DNA from: Streptomyces coffeae
Lineage (GTDB): Bacteria > Actinomycetota > Actinomycetes > Streptomycetales > Streptomycetaceae
Direction of reading: 5' to 3'
Length of the DNA: 64,000 bases
Assembly: GCF_016741875.1 (NCBI RefSeq)
Contig: NZ_JAERRF010000001.1
Location: 248,001-312,000, forward strand
Each line of letters begins with the position of its first letter. Positions within the stretch are counted from its first letter, which is position 1. Both the position numbers and the translations under genes were made by a program. The notes below the pieces were generated by a model that was not told the DNA's origin, ran no database searches, and saw only the letters and a list, made by a program, of their open reading frames with translations. This document shows, in pieces, positions 33,504 to 42,202 of this stretch.

Positions 33504-34820
33504 ATGGCTGTGCAATCCGTCGAAAGCTCAACCACTTCCCCCGCCGCTTCCCCGGCGTCCACGTCGCCCACGCCCTCCTTCGGCCCCGCCGTCGCGCTGT
33601 CCTGTCGCGAATGCGGTGAGCGCTTCGACCTCGGCCCGATCTTCGCGTGTACGGCGTGCTTCGGCCCCCTCGAAATCGCGTATGAACTGCCGACCGGCGA
33701 CCCGGAGGGCCTGCGCCGGCGGATCGAGGCCGGTCCGAACAACATCTGGCGCTATGCCCCGCTCCTTCCCGTCCCGGCGGACGTGGCGGACACACCCAGC
33801 CTGAATCCAGGGTTCACCAAGCTGGTCAAGGCCGACAACCTCGCCCGTGAACTCGGTGTCACCGGTGAGCTGCACATCAAGGACGACTCCGGCAACCCGA
33901 CCCACTCCTTCAAGGACCGGGTCGTCGCCATCGCCGTCCAGGCCGCCCGCACCTTCGGCTTCACCACCCTGTCCTGCTCCTCCACCGGCAACCTCGCGGG
34001 CGCGGTCGGCGCCGCGGCCGCCCGCGCGGGCTTCCGCTCCTGCGTCTTCATCCCGCACGACCTGGAGGCGGGCAAGGTCGTCATGGCCGCCGTCTACGGC
34101 GGTGACCTGGTCGGTATCGAGGGCACCTACGACGACGTCAACCGCTTTTGCAGCGAGCTGATCGGCGATCCGGCGGGCGAGGGCTGGGGCTTCGTCAACG
34201 TCAATCTGCGGCCGTACTACGGCGAGGGCTCCAAGACCCTGGCCTACGAGATCTGCGAGCAGCTCGGCTGGCGGCTCCCGGACCAGATCGTCATCCCGAT
34301 CGCCTCGGGCTCCCAGCTCACCAAGATCGACAAGGGGCTCAAGGAGCTGATCCAGCTCGGCCTGGTCGAGGACCGGCCCTACAAGATCTTCGGCGCCCAG
34401 GCCGAGGGCTGCTCCCCGGTCTCCGCCGCCTTCAAGGCCGGTCATGACGTGGTGCGTCCGCAGAAGCCGAACACCATCGCCAAGTCGCTGGCCATCGGCA
34501 ACCCGGCGGACGGCCCGTATGTCCTGGACATCGCGCGCCGCACCGGCGGGGCCGTGGAGGATGTCACCGACGAGCAGGTCGTCGACGCCATCAAGCTGCT
34601 GGCCCGCACCGAGGGGATCTTCGCGGAGACCGCGGGCGGGGTCACCGTCGGCGTGACCAAGAAGCTGATCGAGGACGGGCTCCTCGACCCGGCCCTGACG
34701 ACCGTCGTCCTCAACACCGGCGACGGCCTCAAGACCCTCGACGCGGTAGCCCCCACCACGGGCCCCTCCGCCACCATCCGCCCCACCCTTGACTCGTTCC
34801 GAGAGGCTGGACTCGTATGA
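33504..34820 (+). CDS. metM: Threonine synthase-like PLP enzyme, probable homocysteine synthase MetM
   Basis: A 438-residue fold-type II PLP enzyme. The N-terminal zinc ribbon LSCRECGERF ... IFACTACFGPLEIAY has two CxxC pairs. The PLP lysine is in DDSGNPTHSFKDRVVAIAVQ (about residue 140), with SSTGNLAGAVGAAAARAG as the phosphate loop. By sequence it is threonine synthase-like. Three points favour MetM, which converts O-phosphohomoserine to homocysteine: the SAM riboswitch in its leader, the ATGA-coupled sulfur-carrier gene behind it, and the recent report of a metM-metO pair in Streptomyces. The start at 33504 is chosen because earlier in-frame ATGs fall inside the riboswitch. Plain threonine synthase remains possible. 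Confidence 0.85.
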   Translation: MAVQSVESSTTSPAASPASTSPTPSFGPAVALSCRECGERFDLGPIFACTACFGPLEIAYELPTGDPEGLRRRIEAGPNNIWRYAPLLPVPADVADTPSLNPGFTKLVKADNLARELGVTGELHIKDDSGNPTHSFKDRVVAIAVQAARTFGFTTLSCSSTGNLAGAVGAAAARAGFRSCVFIPHDLEAGKVVMAAVYGGDLVGIEGTYDDVNRFCSELIGDPAGEGWGFVNVNLRPYYGEGSKTLAYEICEQLGWRLPDQIVIPIASGSQLTKIDKGLKELIQLGLVEDRPYKIFGAQAEGCSPVSAAFKAGHDVVRPQKPNTIAKSLAIGNPADGPYVLDIARRTGGAVEDVTDEQVVDAIKLLARTEGIFAETAGGVTVGVTKKLIEDGLLDPALTTVVLNTGDGLKTLDAVAPTTGPSATIRPTLDSFREAGLV

Positions 34821-35095
34821 GCGTCAATGTCCGAATTCCGACCATCCTCCGCACCTACACCGGCGGTCAGGCCGAGGTGAGCGCCGAGGGCGCGACCCTC
34901 GCCGAGGTTCTGGCGGACCTGGAGAAGAACCACCAGGGCATCTCCGCGCGGGTCCTGGACGACACCGGCAAGCTGCGCCGCTTCGTGAACGTCTACGTCA
35001 ACGACGACGATGTGCGTTTCGCGGACGGCCTGGCCACGGCCACTCCGGACGGCGCCGGGGTCTCGATCATCCCGGCGGTCGCGGGCGGCTGCTGA
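34817..35095 (+). CDS. metO: ThiS/MoaD-like sulfur-carrier protein, probable MetO
   Basis: A 92-residue ubiquitin-like sulfur carrier. SVNVRIPTILRTYTGGQAEV is the first strand pair, TLAEVLADLEKNHQGISARV the helix, and the C-terminus is SIIPAVAGGC. The ATG overlaps the metM stop (ATGA), so translation is coupled. Such carriers hold sulfur as a C-terminal thiocarboxylate on Gly-Gly. Here a Cys follows the Gly-Gly, so the product would need trimming, as done by JAMM-type proteases for other carriers ending in extra residues, before adenylation. No such protease or activating enzyme is in the window. The proposed role is sulfur donor to MetM. Confidence 0.88.
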   Translation: MSVNVRIPTILRTYTGGQAEVSAEGATLAEVLADLEKNHQGISARVLDDTGKLRRFVNVYVNDDDVRFADGLATATPDGAGVSIIPAVAGGC

Positions 35096-35118
35096 CCCCT
35101 GATCACCTTTTCACTATC

Positions 35119-35158
35119 GGAATCACCCCGTCCGGAGAAAAGCGGACGGGGTGATTCC
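35119..35158 (+). terminator. Terminator after metM-metO
   Basis: Perfect 16-bp stem GGAATCACCCCGTCCG (35119-35134) / CGGACGGGGTGATTCC (35143-35158) with loop GAGAAAAG, beginning 24 nt past the metO stop. Confidence 0.92.
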
Positions 35159-35362
35159 GTGTGTGGAATCGCGATACAGTTGGCCTGATTCCGAACTGGC
35201 CGAAGGCTGGAACCGCATACGGAACCCGTCAAGTTGTGCGCGAAATGTGAGCATGATTTGTCGGGTTGGTGCCCTATGTCCGGCCCGAGTTGTCCCCCCT
35301 TCGTGAGAATCCTTCACTTTTGGCCCATCGGCCGCGCCCAGAATTCTCGTCCGATTGACCTG

Positions 35363-35390
35363 TTGCACAGGGCGTTGGGACGGATACATT
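35363..35390 (+). promoter_or_regulatory. Candidate promoter of the cold-shock gene, with long leader
   Basis: TTGCAC (35363-35368) and TACATT (35385-35390), 16 bp apart, would start a transcript near 35397 with a leader of about 105 nt before the cold-shock ATG. Long structured leaders are typical of csp genes. The rest of the 345-bp gap (35159-35503) shows no coding frame. The assignment is tentative. Confidence 0.35.
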
Positions 35391-35503
35391 CAGCGGCGGT
35401 CGACGCGTTCCGGCGCACACCCTCCTGACCGGGGGGTGAGGTCTGACCCGGGTCCGCGGAGTGCGGTCCTGCGCAAAAAGGGCCAGCAATAGGGGAGTTA
35501 GGA

Positions 35504-35710
35504 ATGGCTCAGGGCACCGTCAAGTGGTTCAACGCGGAGAAGGGGTACGGCTTCATCGCGGTCGACGGTGGTGCGGACGTGTTCGTCCACTACAGCGCGA
35601 TCCAGATGGACGGCTACCGCACCCTCGAGGAAGGCCAGCGGGTGGAGTTCGAGATCTCGCAGGGTCAGAAGGGCCCGCAGGCCGACATGGTCCGCGTGGC
35701 CGTTGGCTGA
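35504..35710 (+). CDS. Cold-shock protein (CspA family)
   Basis: A 68-residue, single cold-shock-domain protein with both RNA-binding motifs: [15 protein letters not shown] (RNP1, KGYGFI) and DVFVHYSAI (RNP2, VFVHY). It binds single-stranded RNA/DNA and acts as an RNA chaperone in the cytosol. The ATG follows a GGGGAGTTAGGA stretch with a clear ribosome binding site. It is monocistronic: a long leader lies upstream and a perfect hairpin follows the stop by 32 nt. It corresponds by position to the cold-shock gene next to groEL2 in S. coelicolor. A second cold-shock protein with a C-terminal extension lies at 56655-57038. Confidence 0.97.
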   Translation: MAQGTVKWFNAEKGYGFIAVDGGADVFVHYSAIQMDGYRTLEEGQRVEFEISQGQKGPQADMVRVAVG

Positions 35711-35741
35711 CGCGCCGACGCGACGCAGCTGACTGAAGTGT

Positions 35742-35779
35742 CAGAGGGCCCGCACCCCGACGGGGGTGCGGGCCCTCTG
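35742..35779 (+). terminator. Terminator after the cold-shock gene
   Basis: Perfect 17-bp stem CAGAGGGCCCGCACCCC (35742-35758) / GGGGTGCGGGCCCTCTG (35763-35779) with a GACG loop. Confidence 0.93.
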
Positions 35780-35786
35780 GCGTTGG

Positions 35787-35942
35787 CGCCCGCCCGTCAC
35801 CCGACCACCACCCCCCATGGATGCCCTTCGGGCGCTTGCGCCCACCCGTCACCCGACCACCACCCCTCATCGACGCCCTACGGGTGCTTGCGCCCACCCG
35901 TCACCCGACCACCACCCCCCATGGATGCCCTTCGGGCGCTTG
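35787..35942. repeat. Triplicated 52-bp direct repeat upstream of groEL2
   Basis: Three head-to-tail units of exactly 52 bp: 35787-35838, 35839-35890 and 35891-35942. Each begins CGCCC(A/G)CCCGTCACCCG and ends (C/G)GGG(C/T)GCTTG. Units 1 and 3 differ at one base; unit 2 differs from them at several. Unit 3 runs into the first CIRCE half-site. The array lies between the cold-shock terminator and the groEL2 promoter region. Confidence 0.92.
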
Positions 35943-35965
35943 CACTCTCATGGGGCGAGTGCTAA
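35939..35965. promoter_or_regulatory. CIRCE element 1 (HrcA operator) of groEL2
   Basis: CTTGCACTC, 9-nt spacer, GAGTGCTAA. The right arm is canonical; the left arm differs from TTAGCACTC at two or three positions. HrcA represses chaperonin genes through this operator. Confidence 0.8.
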
Positions 35966-35973
35966 TCATTGCG

Positions 35974-36000
35974 TTAGCACTCTCCGAGTGAGAGTGACAG
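35974..36000. promoter_or_regulatory. CIRCE element 2 (HrcA operator) of groEL2
   Basis: TTAGCACTC, 9-nt spacer, GAGTGACAG. Here the left arm is canonical and the right arm is degenerate. It starts 8 bp after the first CIRCE. The canonical arms of the two elements, GAGTGCTAA (35957-35965) and TTAGCACTC (35974-35982), also form a palindrome with each other. Confidence 0.8.
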
Positions 36001-36137
36001 AAGGACCGGGTCGGTGAGGCCCGCCAATGCTGTACGGGGCAAGGAACCGCACGGCAGGCAGGCCGTCCGTCGCGGGCGCCAGCGCGGTCCGGAGCAATCC
36101 GCCCCCACGGCCTAACGGCCTGGGAGGTACCCCCTAA

Positions 36138-37784
<1,647 letters not shown>

Positions 37785-37817
37785 TCGACGTCTTCGTCGG
37801 TCGAACCGTCCTGAGTA

Positions 37818-37857
37818 CGTCGGGGCGGCACCCTCTCCCAGGGGTGCCGCCCCGACG
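37818..37857 (+). terminator. Terminator after groEL2
   Basis: Perfect 16-bp stem CGTCGGGGCGGCACCC (37818-37833) / GGGTGCCGCCCCGACG (37842-37857) with an 8-nt loop, 33 nt past the stop. Confidence 0.93.
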
Positions 37858-37903
37858 GCGTTTCTCCGGTCCGTTGGCCTGGCCCGACGGGCAAGGCCGA
37901 AGC

Positions 37904-38048
37904 GGACTCGCTGACGTCCGGTGCGCTTCGGGTGCGCCCCGAGGGGGCGCGGGGCTGTGTCGATGTGCGGCTCCGCCGCATGGGCGTGGCCGGCCACGAC
38001 GCCGCCGCGGACGAATGACGGCACCTCGCGGCACTTCCCGCGGAGCAC
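37904..38048 (-). repeat. Dispersed stop-codon-adjacent element, copy C
   Basis: Reads leftward from the base after the murQ stop (TGA at 38051-38049), starting GTGCTCCGCGGGAAGTGCC, and ends near the groEL2 terminator. It carries the same internal hairpins as copies A and B. Confidence 0.85.
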
Positions 38049-39005
38049 TCAGCGCGCCCGGGCTGCCTCCAGAGCCGCGCGCAGATGGCCGCCCGCCTCG
38101 CCGAGCAGCTTCTCGGCGGTCGGCGCGTCCACCTCACCCAGGATGGTGAGGATGGCGTTCTTGGTCTCGCCGTCCGTGGCCGCGAGCGCGCTCTCGATGC
38201 GTTCGTCCGGGGCGCCGGTGGCCAGCGAGACGATCCGGCGCGAGCGTGCGCGCAGCTTCTCGTTGGAAGCGCGCACATCGACCATCAGATTCCCGAAGGT
38301 CTTGCCCAGCCGGATCATGGTGATCGTCGAGATCATGTTGAGCACCAGCTTCTGGGCGGTGCCCGACTTCAGCCGGGTCGAGCCGGTGACCAGCTCCGGC
38401 CCCACCACGATCTCGATGCCGTGGTCGGCCGCCGCGGCGAGCGCCGAGCCCGCGTTGCAGGACAGCCCGACGGTGAGCGCGCCCTTGGCGCGGGCGTGCT
38501 CGACCGCGCCGACGGCGTACGGGGTGCGGCCGGAGGCCGAGATGCCGACGACCGTGTCGGCCTCGCCCACCCCGAGCCGGTCGAGGTCCCCGGCGGCCAG
38601 CTCCTTGCTGTCCTCCGCTCCCTCGGCGGAGGTCACCATGGCCTCCGGCCCGCCCGCGAGCACACCGAGGACCTGCCCCGGCGGGGTGTTGAAGGTGGGC
38701 GGGCATTCACTCGCGTCGAGCACCCCGAGCCGCCCCGCGGTGCCCGCGCCCGCGTACAGCAACCGGCCACCGCGGGACATCCGGGCCGCGATGTCGTCGA
38801 TGGCGGCGGCGATCTTGGGGAGCTGGGCGGCGACGGCGGTGGGGACGGCGGCGTCCTCCCCGTTCATGATCCGGGCGATCTCCAGCGTCTTGAGCCGGTC
38901 GATCTCGGCGAGTTCGGGACGGAACGCCTCGGTGGTGAGGGTGTCCAGCTGGGCCCGGAGCTGTGCCGGGCCCTGGCCCTGGCTCTGGTCGGCGGCGGAA
39001 GTCAT
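38049..39005 (-). CDS. murQ: N-acetylmuramic acid 6-phosphate etherase
   Basis: A 318-residue SIS-domain lyase that splits the lactyl ether of MurNAc-6-P to give GlcNAc-6-P in cell-wall recycling. Signature segments are GGRLLYAGAGTAGRLGVLDA and SECPPTFNTPPGQVLGVLAG, with the catalytic Glu in MVTSAEGAEDSKELAAGDLD, and DTVVGISASGRTPYAVGAVE. The product feeds NagA (25304-26488), linking wall recycling with the aminosugar genes of this window. It is 40 bp downstream of its probable regulator gene on the same strand. The dispersed element follows its stop directly. Confidence 0.95.
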   Translation of the reverse strand: MTSAADQSQGQGPAQLRAQLDTLTTEAFRPELAEIDRLKTLEIARIMNGEDAAVPTAVAAQLPKIAAAIDDIAARMSRGGRLLYAGAGTAGRLGVLDASECPPTFNTPPGQVLGVLAGGPEAMVTSAEGAEDSKELAAGDLDRLGVGEADTVVGISASGRTPYAVGAVEHARAKGALTVGLSCNAGSALAAAADHGIEIVVGPELVTGSTRLKSGTAQKLVLNMISTITMIRLGKTFGNLMVDVRASNEKLRARSRRIVSLATGAPDERIESALAATDGETKNAILTILGEVDAPTAEKLLGEAGGHLRAALEAARAR

Positions 39006-39045
39006 GCGAAGCGGCTCTTTCCGTGCGGGCTGTGGTCAGCGGTGG

Positions 39046-39975
39046 TCAGCGGTGGCCGGGGCGCGGGTCGTGCCGGTGGGCGAGCGCCTCGTACGAGGCG
39101 GACAGCGCGGGCGCCGCGGACTCGTACGTACGCTGTGCGACCCCGATGAACAGGCAGTCCACCACCAGCAGCTGACTGGTCCGGCTGGCCATGGCCGCCG
39201 GGCGCAGCTCGCTCTCGCGGGCGGTGGAGGTGGTGAGGACGAAGTCCGCGTAACTCGCCACCTCGCCGTCCGGCCGTCCGGTGATCGCGACGGTGGTCGC
39301 CCCGCGTTCGAAGGCGACCCGCAGCGGTTCGATGACGTCCGTGGTGCGGCCCGAGTGGGTGATCGCGATGGCCACGTCGCCCGAGTGGAGCTGCACGGCG
39401 TTGGTGACCGCGAGATGCGGATCGGCGTGGGCATGGGCTATCAGCCCGATGCGCAGGAGTTTCTGGACCAGGTCCTGGCCGACCAGGCTGGAAGCGCCCA
39501 CACCGTAGACATCGATCCGGCGGGCGGTGGCGAGCGCCGAGACGGCCGCCTCCAGCTGGCTGGTGTCCAGTGCGGCGGCGGTGTCCGCCAGACACTGCTG
39601 CTCCTCCTGCGCCAGCTTGGTGATCACATCGGGGATCGGGTCGTCGACCGCGATGTCCGCCGTGACGGCCGGGGCCCGTCCGGCCGCCTGCTGCGCGGCC
39701 AGCGCGGCGAGGGCGAGGCGCAGATCGCGGTATCCGGGGTAGCCGAGCAGCCGGGAGGTGCGTACGACGGTGGCTTCGCTGGTACCCGTCCGCTCGGCGA
39801 GCGCGGTGACGGTGAGCGCGGCGCAACCGGCCGGATCACCGGCCACGGTCTCCGCGACGCGCTGCATGGATCGGGTCATGGAGGGAGCCAGCGTACGGAC
39901 CTTCGCCGCGAGGGCGGCCGGTGCGGGAGCGGGGGCCTCGGACGGGGTGAAAGTTTCCTTCAGCTTACTGCTCAC
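39046..39975 (-). CDS. MurR/RpiR family regulator
   Basis: A 309-residue regulator from a GTG at 39975. The N-terminal helix-turn-helix is LTVTALAERTGTSEATVVRT followed by SRLLGYPGYRDLRLALAALA; the C-terminal SIS domain (RIDVYGVGASSLVGQDLVQK, VAIAITHSGRTTDVIEPLRV) binds a phosphosugar. Next to murQ, the natural ligand is MurNAc-6-P, as for MurR of E. coli, and murQ is the probable target. A -35/-10 pair places the transcription start at the GTG, so the mRNA may be leaderless. The first 30 residues are an Ala/Pro-rich tail. Confidence 0.9.
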   Translation of the reverse strand: MSSKLKETFTPSEAPAPAPAALAAKVRTLAPSMTRSMQRVAETVAGDPAGCAALTVTALAERTGTSEATVVRTSRLLGYPGYRDLRLALAALAAQQAAGRAPAVTADIAVDDPIPDVITKLAQEEQQCLADTAAALDTSQLEAAVSALATARRIDVYGVGASSLVGQDLVQKLLRIGLIAHAHADPHLAVTNAVQLHSGDVAIAITHSGRTTDVIEPLRVAFERGATTVAITGRPDGEVASYADFVLTTSTARESELRPAAMASRTSQLLVVDCLFIGVAQRTYESAAPALSASYEALAHRHDPRPGHR

Positions 39976-39981
39976 ATCTGA

Positions 39982-40010
39982 AAAGTATTTCCGCTCCTGG
40001 TGTCCGTCAA
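39982..40010 (-). promoter_or_regulatory. Promoter of the RpiR-murQ unit, possibly leaderless
   Basis: On the minus strand TTGACG (40010-40005) and TACTTT (39987-39982) are 17 bp apart, a good housekeeping-type match. The -10 ends six bases before the GTG start, so transcription would begin at or next to the start codon. Confidence 0.55.
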
Positions 40011-40100
40011 CCCTTCGACACCCTGCCGGCGCCCCGCGCCCCACCGGCGGAGTGTCTACGGAGGGTGATGGGAAGGCACCAGAATGAAGCAAAGGTGACA

Positions 40101-40466
40101 ATGGGACCCATGAAGCTCGAACACGCACTGCACGCGGCGCGTGCGCTCGTCCTGGCCGATCTCGCAGCGGGAAATGTCGCCCAGGCGGACATCGTCTCGC
40201 TGGTCGAGGATGCGATCGCGCACCGGCGGTGGTGGGTCGAGCAGTGGCCGGAGGGTGCCGCGTATGTGGCCGGACTGGTCGCCCAGGACGTCCAGGACGC
40301 CCTGCTGGAGCGCTACGGCCGCTGGCCGCTGTGCCCCGTCTGCACCGAGGGCGGCGATCTCCACGCCCTCGACGTGGAGCCGGAGTTGGGCCCGGATCCA
40401 CACTGGGTGTGCGGCAAGACGGCGGTCGCGGTGGCGCGCGTGGGTTCGCTCGGAACCACCCTCTGA
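40101..40466 (+). CDS. Conserved hypothetical protein with zinc-ribbon-like Cys
   Basis: A protein of about 121 residues; the ATG at 40101 follows AAAGGTGA, with a second ATG at 40110. It is helical at the start (MKLEHALHAARALVLADLAA ... SLVEDAIAHRRWWVEQWPEG). CPVCTEGGDLHALDVEPELG and HWVCGKT suggest a small metal site with three Cys plus His. The stop overlaps the ATG of the DUF4031 gene by one base, so the two are translated together. Function unknown. Confidence 0.75.
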   Translation: MGPMKLEHALHAARALVLADLAAGNVAQADIVSLVEDAIAHRRWWVEQWPEGAAYVAGLVAQDVQDALLERYGRWPLCPVCTEGGDLHALDVEPELGPDPHWVCGKTAVAVARVGSLGTTL

Positions 40467-40741
40467 TGGCCGTACTGATCGACCCGCCGTCCTGGCCGGG
40501 CCATGGCCGGATGTGGTCGCACCTGGTCAGCGATGTCTCGTACGACGAGCTCCACGCGTTCGCGTCCCGGATCGGCGCGCCCCGCCGCGGTTTCGAACGG
40601 GACCACTACGACATCCCGAGCGAGCTCTACGAGGCGGCGGTCCGGGCCGGGGCCGAGGAGGTCGGCAGCAAGGAGCTGCTGCGACGGCTGACGGCGGCGG
40701 GTCTGCGCCGCCCGAAGCGGCGGCGCGCGGCGGGGGCGTAA
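40466..40741 (+). CDS. DUF4031 protein
   Basis: A 91-residue protein, MAVLIDPPSWPGHGRMWSHL then VSDVSYDELHAFASRIGAPR and RGFERDHYDIPSELYEAAVR. This is the DUF4031 pattern, with conserved HxxxLVSD and RDHYD blocks that could form an active or metal site. Translation is coupled to the upstream gene through TGATG. The biochemical role is not known. A GC-rich hairpin follows. Confidence 0.85.
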   Translation: MAVLIDPPSWPGHGRMWSHLVSDVSYDELHAFASRIGAPRRGFERDHYDIPSELYEAAVRAGAEEVGSKELLRRLTAAGLRRPKRRRAAGA

Positions 40742-40744
40742 GGG

Positions 40745-40782
40745 ACGCCCCCGCGGCGGGCCCCCGTCACGACGGGGGGCGT
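40745..40782. terminator. GC-rich hairpin between convergent genes
   Basis: GACGCCCCC (from 40745) and GGGGGCGTC (to about 40782) pair, with an inner CCCCCGT/ACGGGGG helix around a CACG loop. It sits between DUF4031 (+) and the MFS gene (-). Confidence 0.7.
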
Positions 40783-40892
40783 CGGGGATGGGGGCGCGCC
40801 TGTGGTGAGAGGACGCACCCGTGGTGAGGACCTTGCCGGCAGGGGCACCTCGCCGGTGAGCGGACTCTCGTTGGCGGGAACGGCGCCGCGTA

Positions 40893-42143
40893 TCAGTGCG
40901 TGGCGCGCGCGGACTCCGCGTCCCGCGCCGCGGTCGCCCCCATGACGACCCGGGAGCCGCTCTCCGCCTGGTGGATCCGGGAGGCGAGTGCGGTCGTCCC
41001 GATGGCGAGGGTGGCCATCACCGCACCGGTCCAGGCCACCGCCGGATAGCCCCAGCCCGCGCTGATCACGAGTCCGCCCAGCCACGGGCCGACCGTGTTG
41101 CCGATGTTGAAGGCGGCGGTCGTGGTCGCGCCCGCCAGCGTCGGGGCGGCGTTTGCCACGTTGAACATCCGGGCGTTGAGCGCGGGCGCGGTGAAGAAGG
41201 CGGTGAACCCCAGCAGCAGCGCGAGGGTCACGGCCGCGACGGGGTACCGCGCGGTGAGCGCCAGCACGGCCAGGACGGCGGCCGAGGCCGCTATGCCGAC
41301 GTACATCGTGCCGAACAGATGGGCGTCCGCGATCCGCCCGCCGAGCGCCGTACCGATCAGCGCCCCCACCCCGAACAGCGCCAGCACCGTCGGCACCCAG
41401 CTCTCCGCGAGCCCGGCCACCTCCGTCAGCAGCGGTGCGAGGTACGAGAACAGGCAGAAGACGGCGCCGCCGTTGAGCGCGGTGCTGATCAGCGCGAGCC
41501 AGACCTGCCGGTCGCGGTAGATCCGCAGCTCGTTCCGCAGCCGGGGGGTGTCCTCACCGGTCGGCACCTCCGTACGGGGCACCAGCGCGACCACGCCCAC
41601 CAGACCCAGCGCCGACAGCCCGGCCACCGCCCAGAACGCGGCGCGCCACCCGGCGTGCTGCCCGAGGAGAGCCCCCGCGGGCACCCCCGCGATGTTCGCG
41701 ATGCTCAGGCCCCCGACCATCACCGCCATCGCCCGCGCCCGCGCGTTCACCGGCACCAGCGACACCGCGACCGCCGCGCCCACCGCCCAGAACCCGGCAC
41801 ACGCCAGCGCGCTCACCACCCGCGACGTGAACAGCACCCCGTACGACGGCGCCACCGCCCCCGCCACCTGGCCGAGCCCGAAGGCGGCGAGCAACGCGAT
41901 CAGCGTGGTCCGCCGAGGCAACCGCAACGTGGCCGCCGCCAGCACCGGCGCCCCCACCACCATCCCGACCGCGAACGCGGACACCAGCAGCCCAGCCGTC
42001 GGAATCGACACCCCCATGTCCCGCGCCACGGGTTGCAGCAGCCCGGACAGCATGAACTCGGACGTCCCGAGCGCGAAGACGGACAGCCCGAGGACGTAGA
42101 CGGCGACGGGCATGGGGGCGCGAGCGCTGACGTGCGAGGACAT
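40893..42143 (-). CDS. MFS transporter, chloramphenicol-efflux-like
   Basis: A 416-residue, twelve-span transporter of the DHA1 family. It begins MPVAVYVLGLSVFALGTSEF, has the loop motif TLRLPRRTTLIALLAAFGLG and VVSALACAGFWAVGAAVAVS, and ends with a charged tail. It resembles the 6043-7200 protein along its length, including the GTSEFMLSGL block, and the pair look like paralogues. The ATG at 42143 gives a complete first span; the longer frame upstream is proline/arginine-rich and not credible. The substrate is unknown; export of hydrophobic drugs is the family role. Confidence 0.9.
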   Translation of the reverse strand: MSSHVSARAPMPVAVYVLGLSVFALGTSEFMLSGLLQPVARDMGVSIPTAGLLVSAFAVGMVVGAPVLAAATLRLPRRTTLIALLAAFGLGQVAGAVAPSYGVLFTSRVVSALACAGFWAVGAAVAVSLVPVNARARAMAVMVGGLSIANIAGVPAGALLGQHAGWRAAFWAVAGLSALGLVGVVALVPRTEVPTGEDTPRLRNELRIYRDRQVWLALISTALNGGAVFCLFSYLAPLLTEVAGLAESWVPTVLALFGVGALIGTALGGRIADAHLFGTMYVGIAASAAVLAVLALTARYPVAAVTLALLLGFTAFFTAPALNARMFNVANAAPTLAGATTTAAFNIGNTVGPWLGGLVISAGWGYPAVAWTGAVMATLAIGTTALASRIHQAESGSRVVMGATAARDAESARATH

Positions 42144-42202
42144 GCCGGGCACAACACGGCCTGGGGCTCGGGCATTCCATCCCCGAGCGGGTTTCCCGGC
42201 AG

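Noticed and set aside
35738..36017. Short plus-strand frames inside the 52-bp repeats
   Set aside because: Their sequence is set by the repeat, they have no ribosome binding site and they overlap the CIRCE region.
40065..40100. Earlier start of the 40101 gene
   Set aside because: The extension MMGRHQNEAKVT has no ribosome binding site, whereas AAAGGTGA lies at the right distance before 40101.
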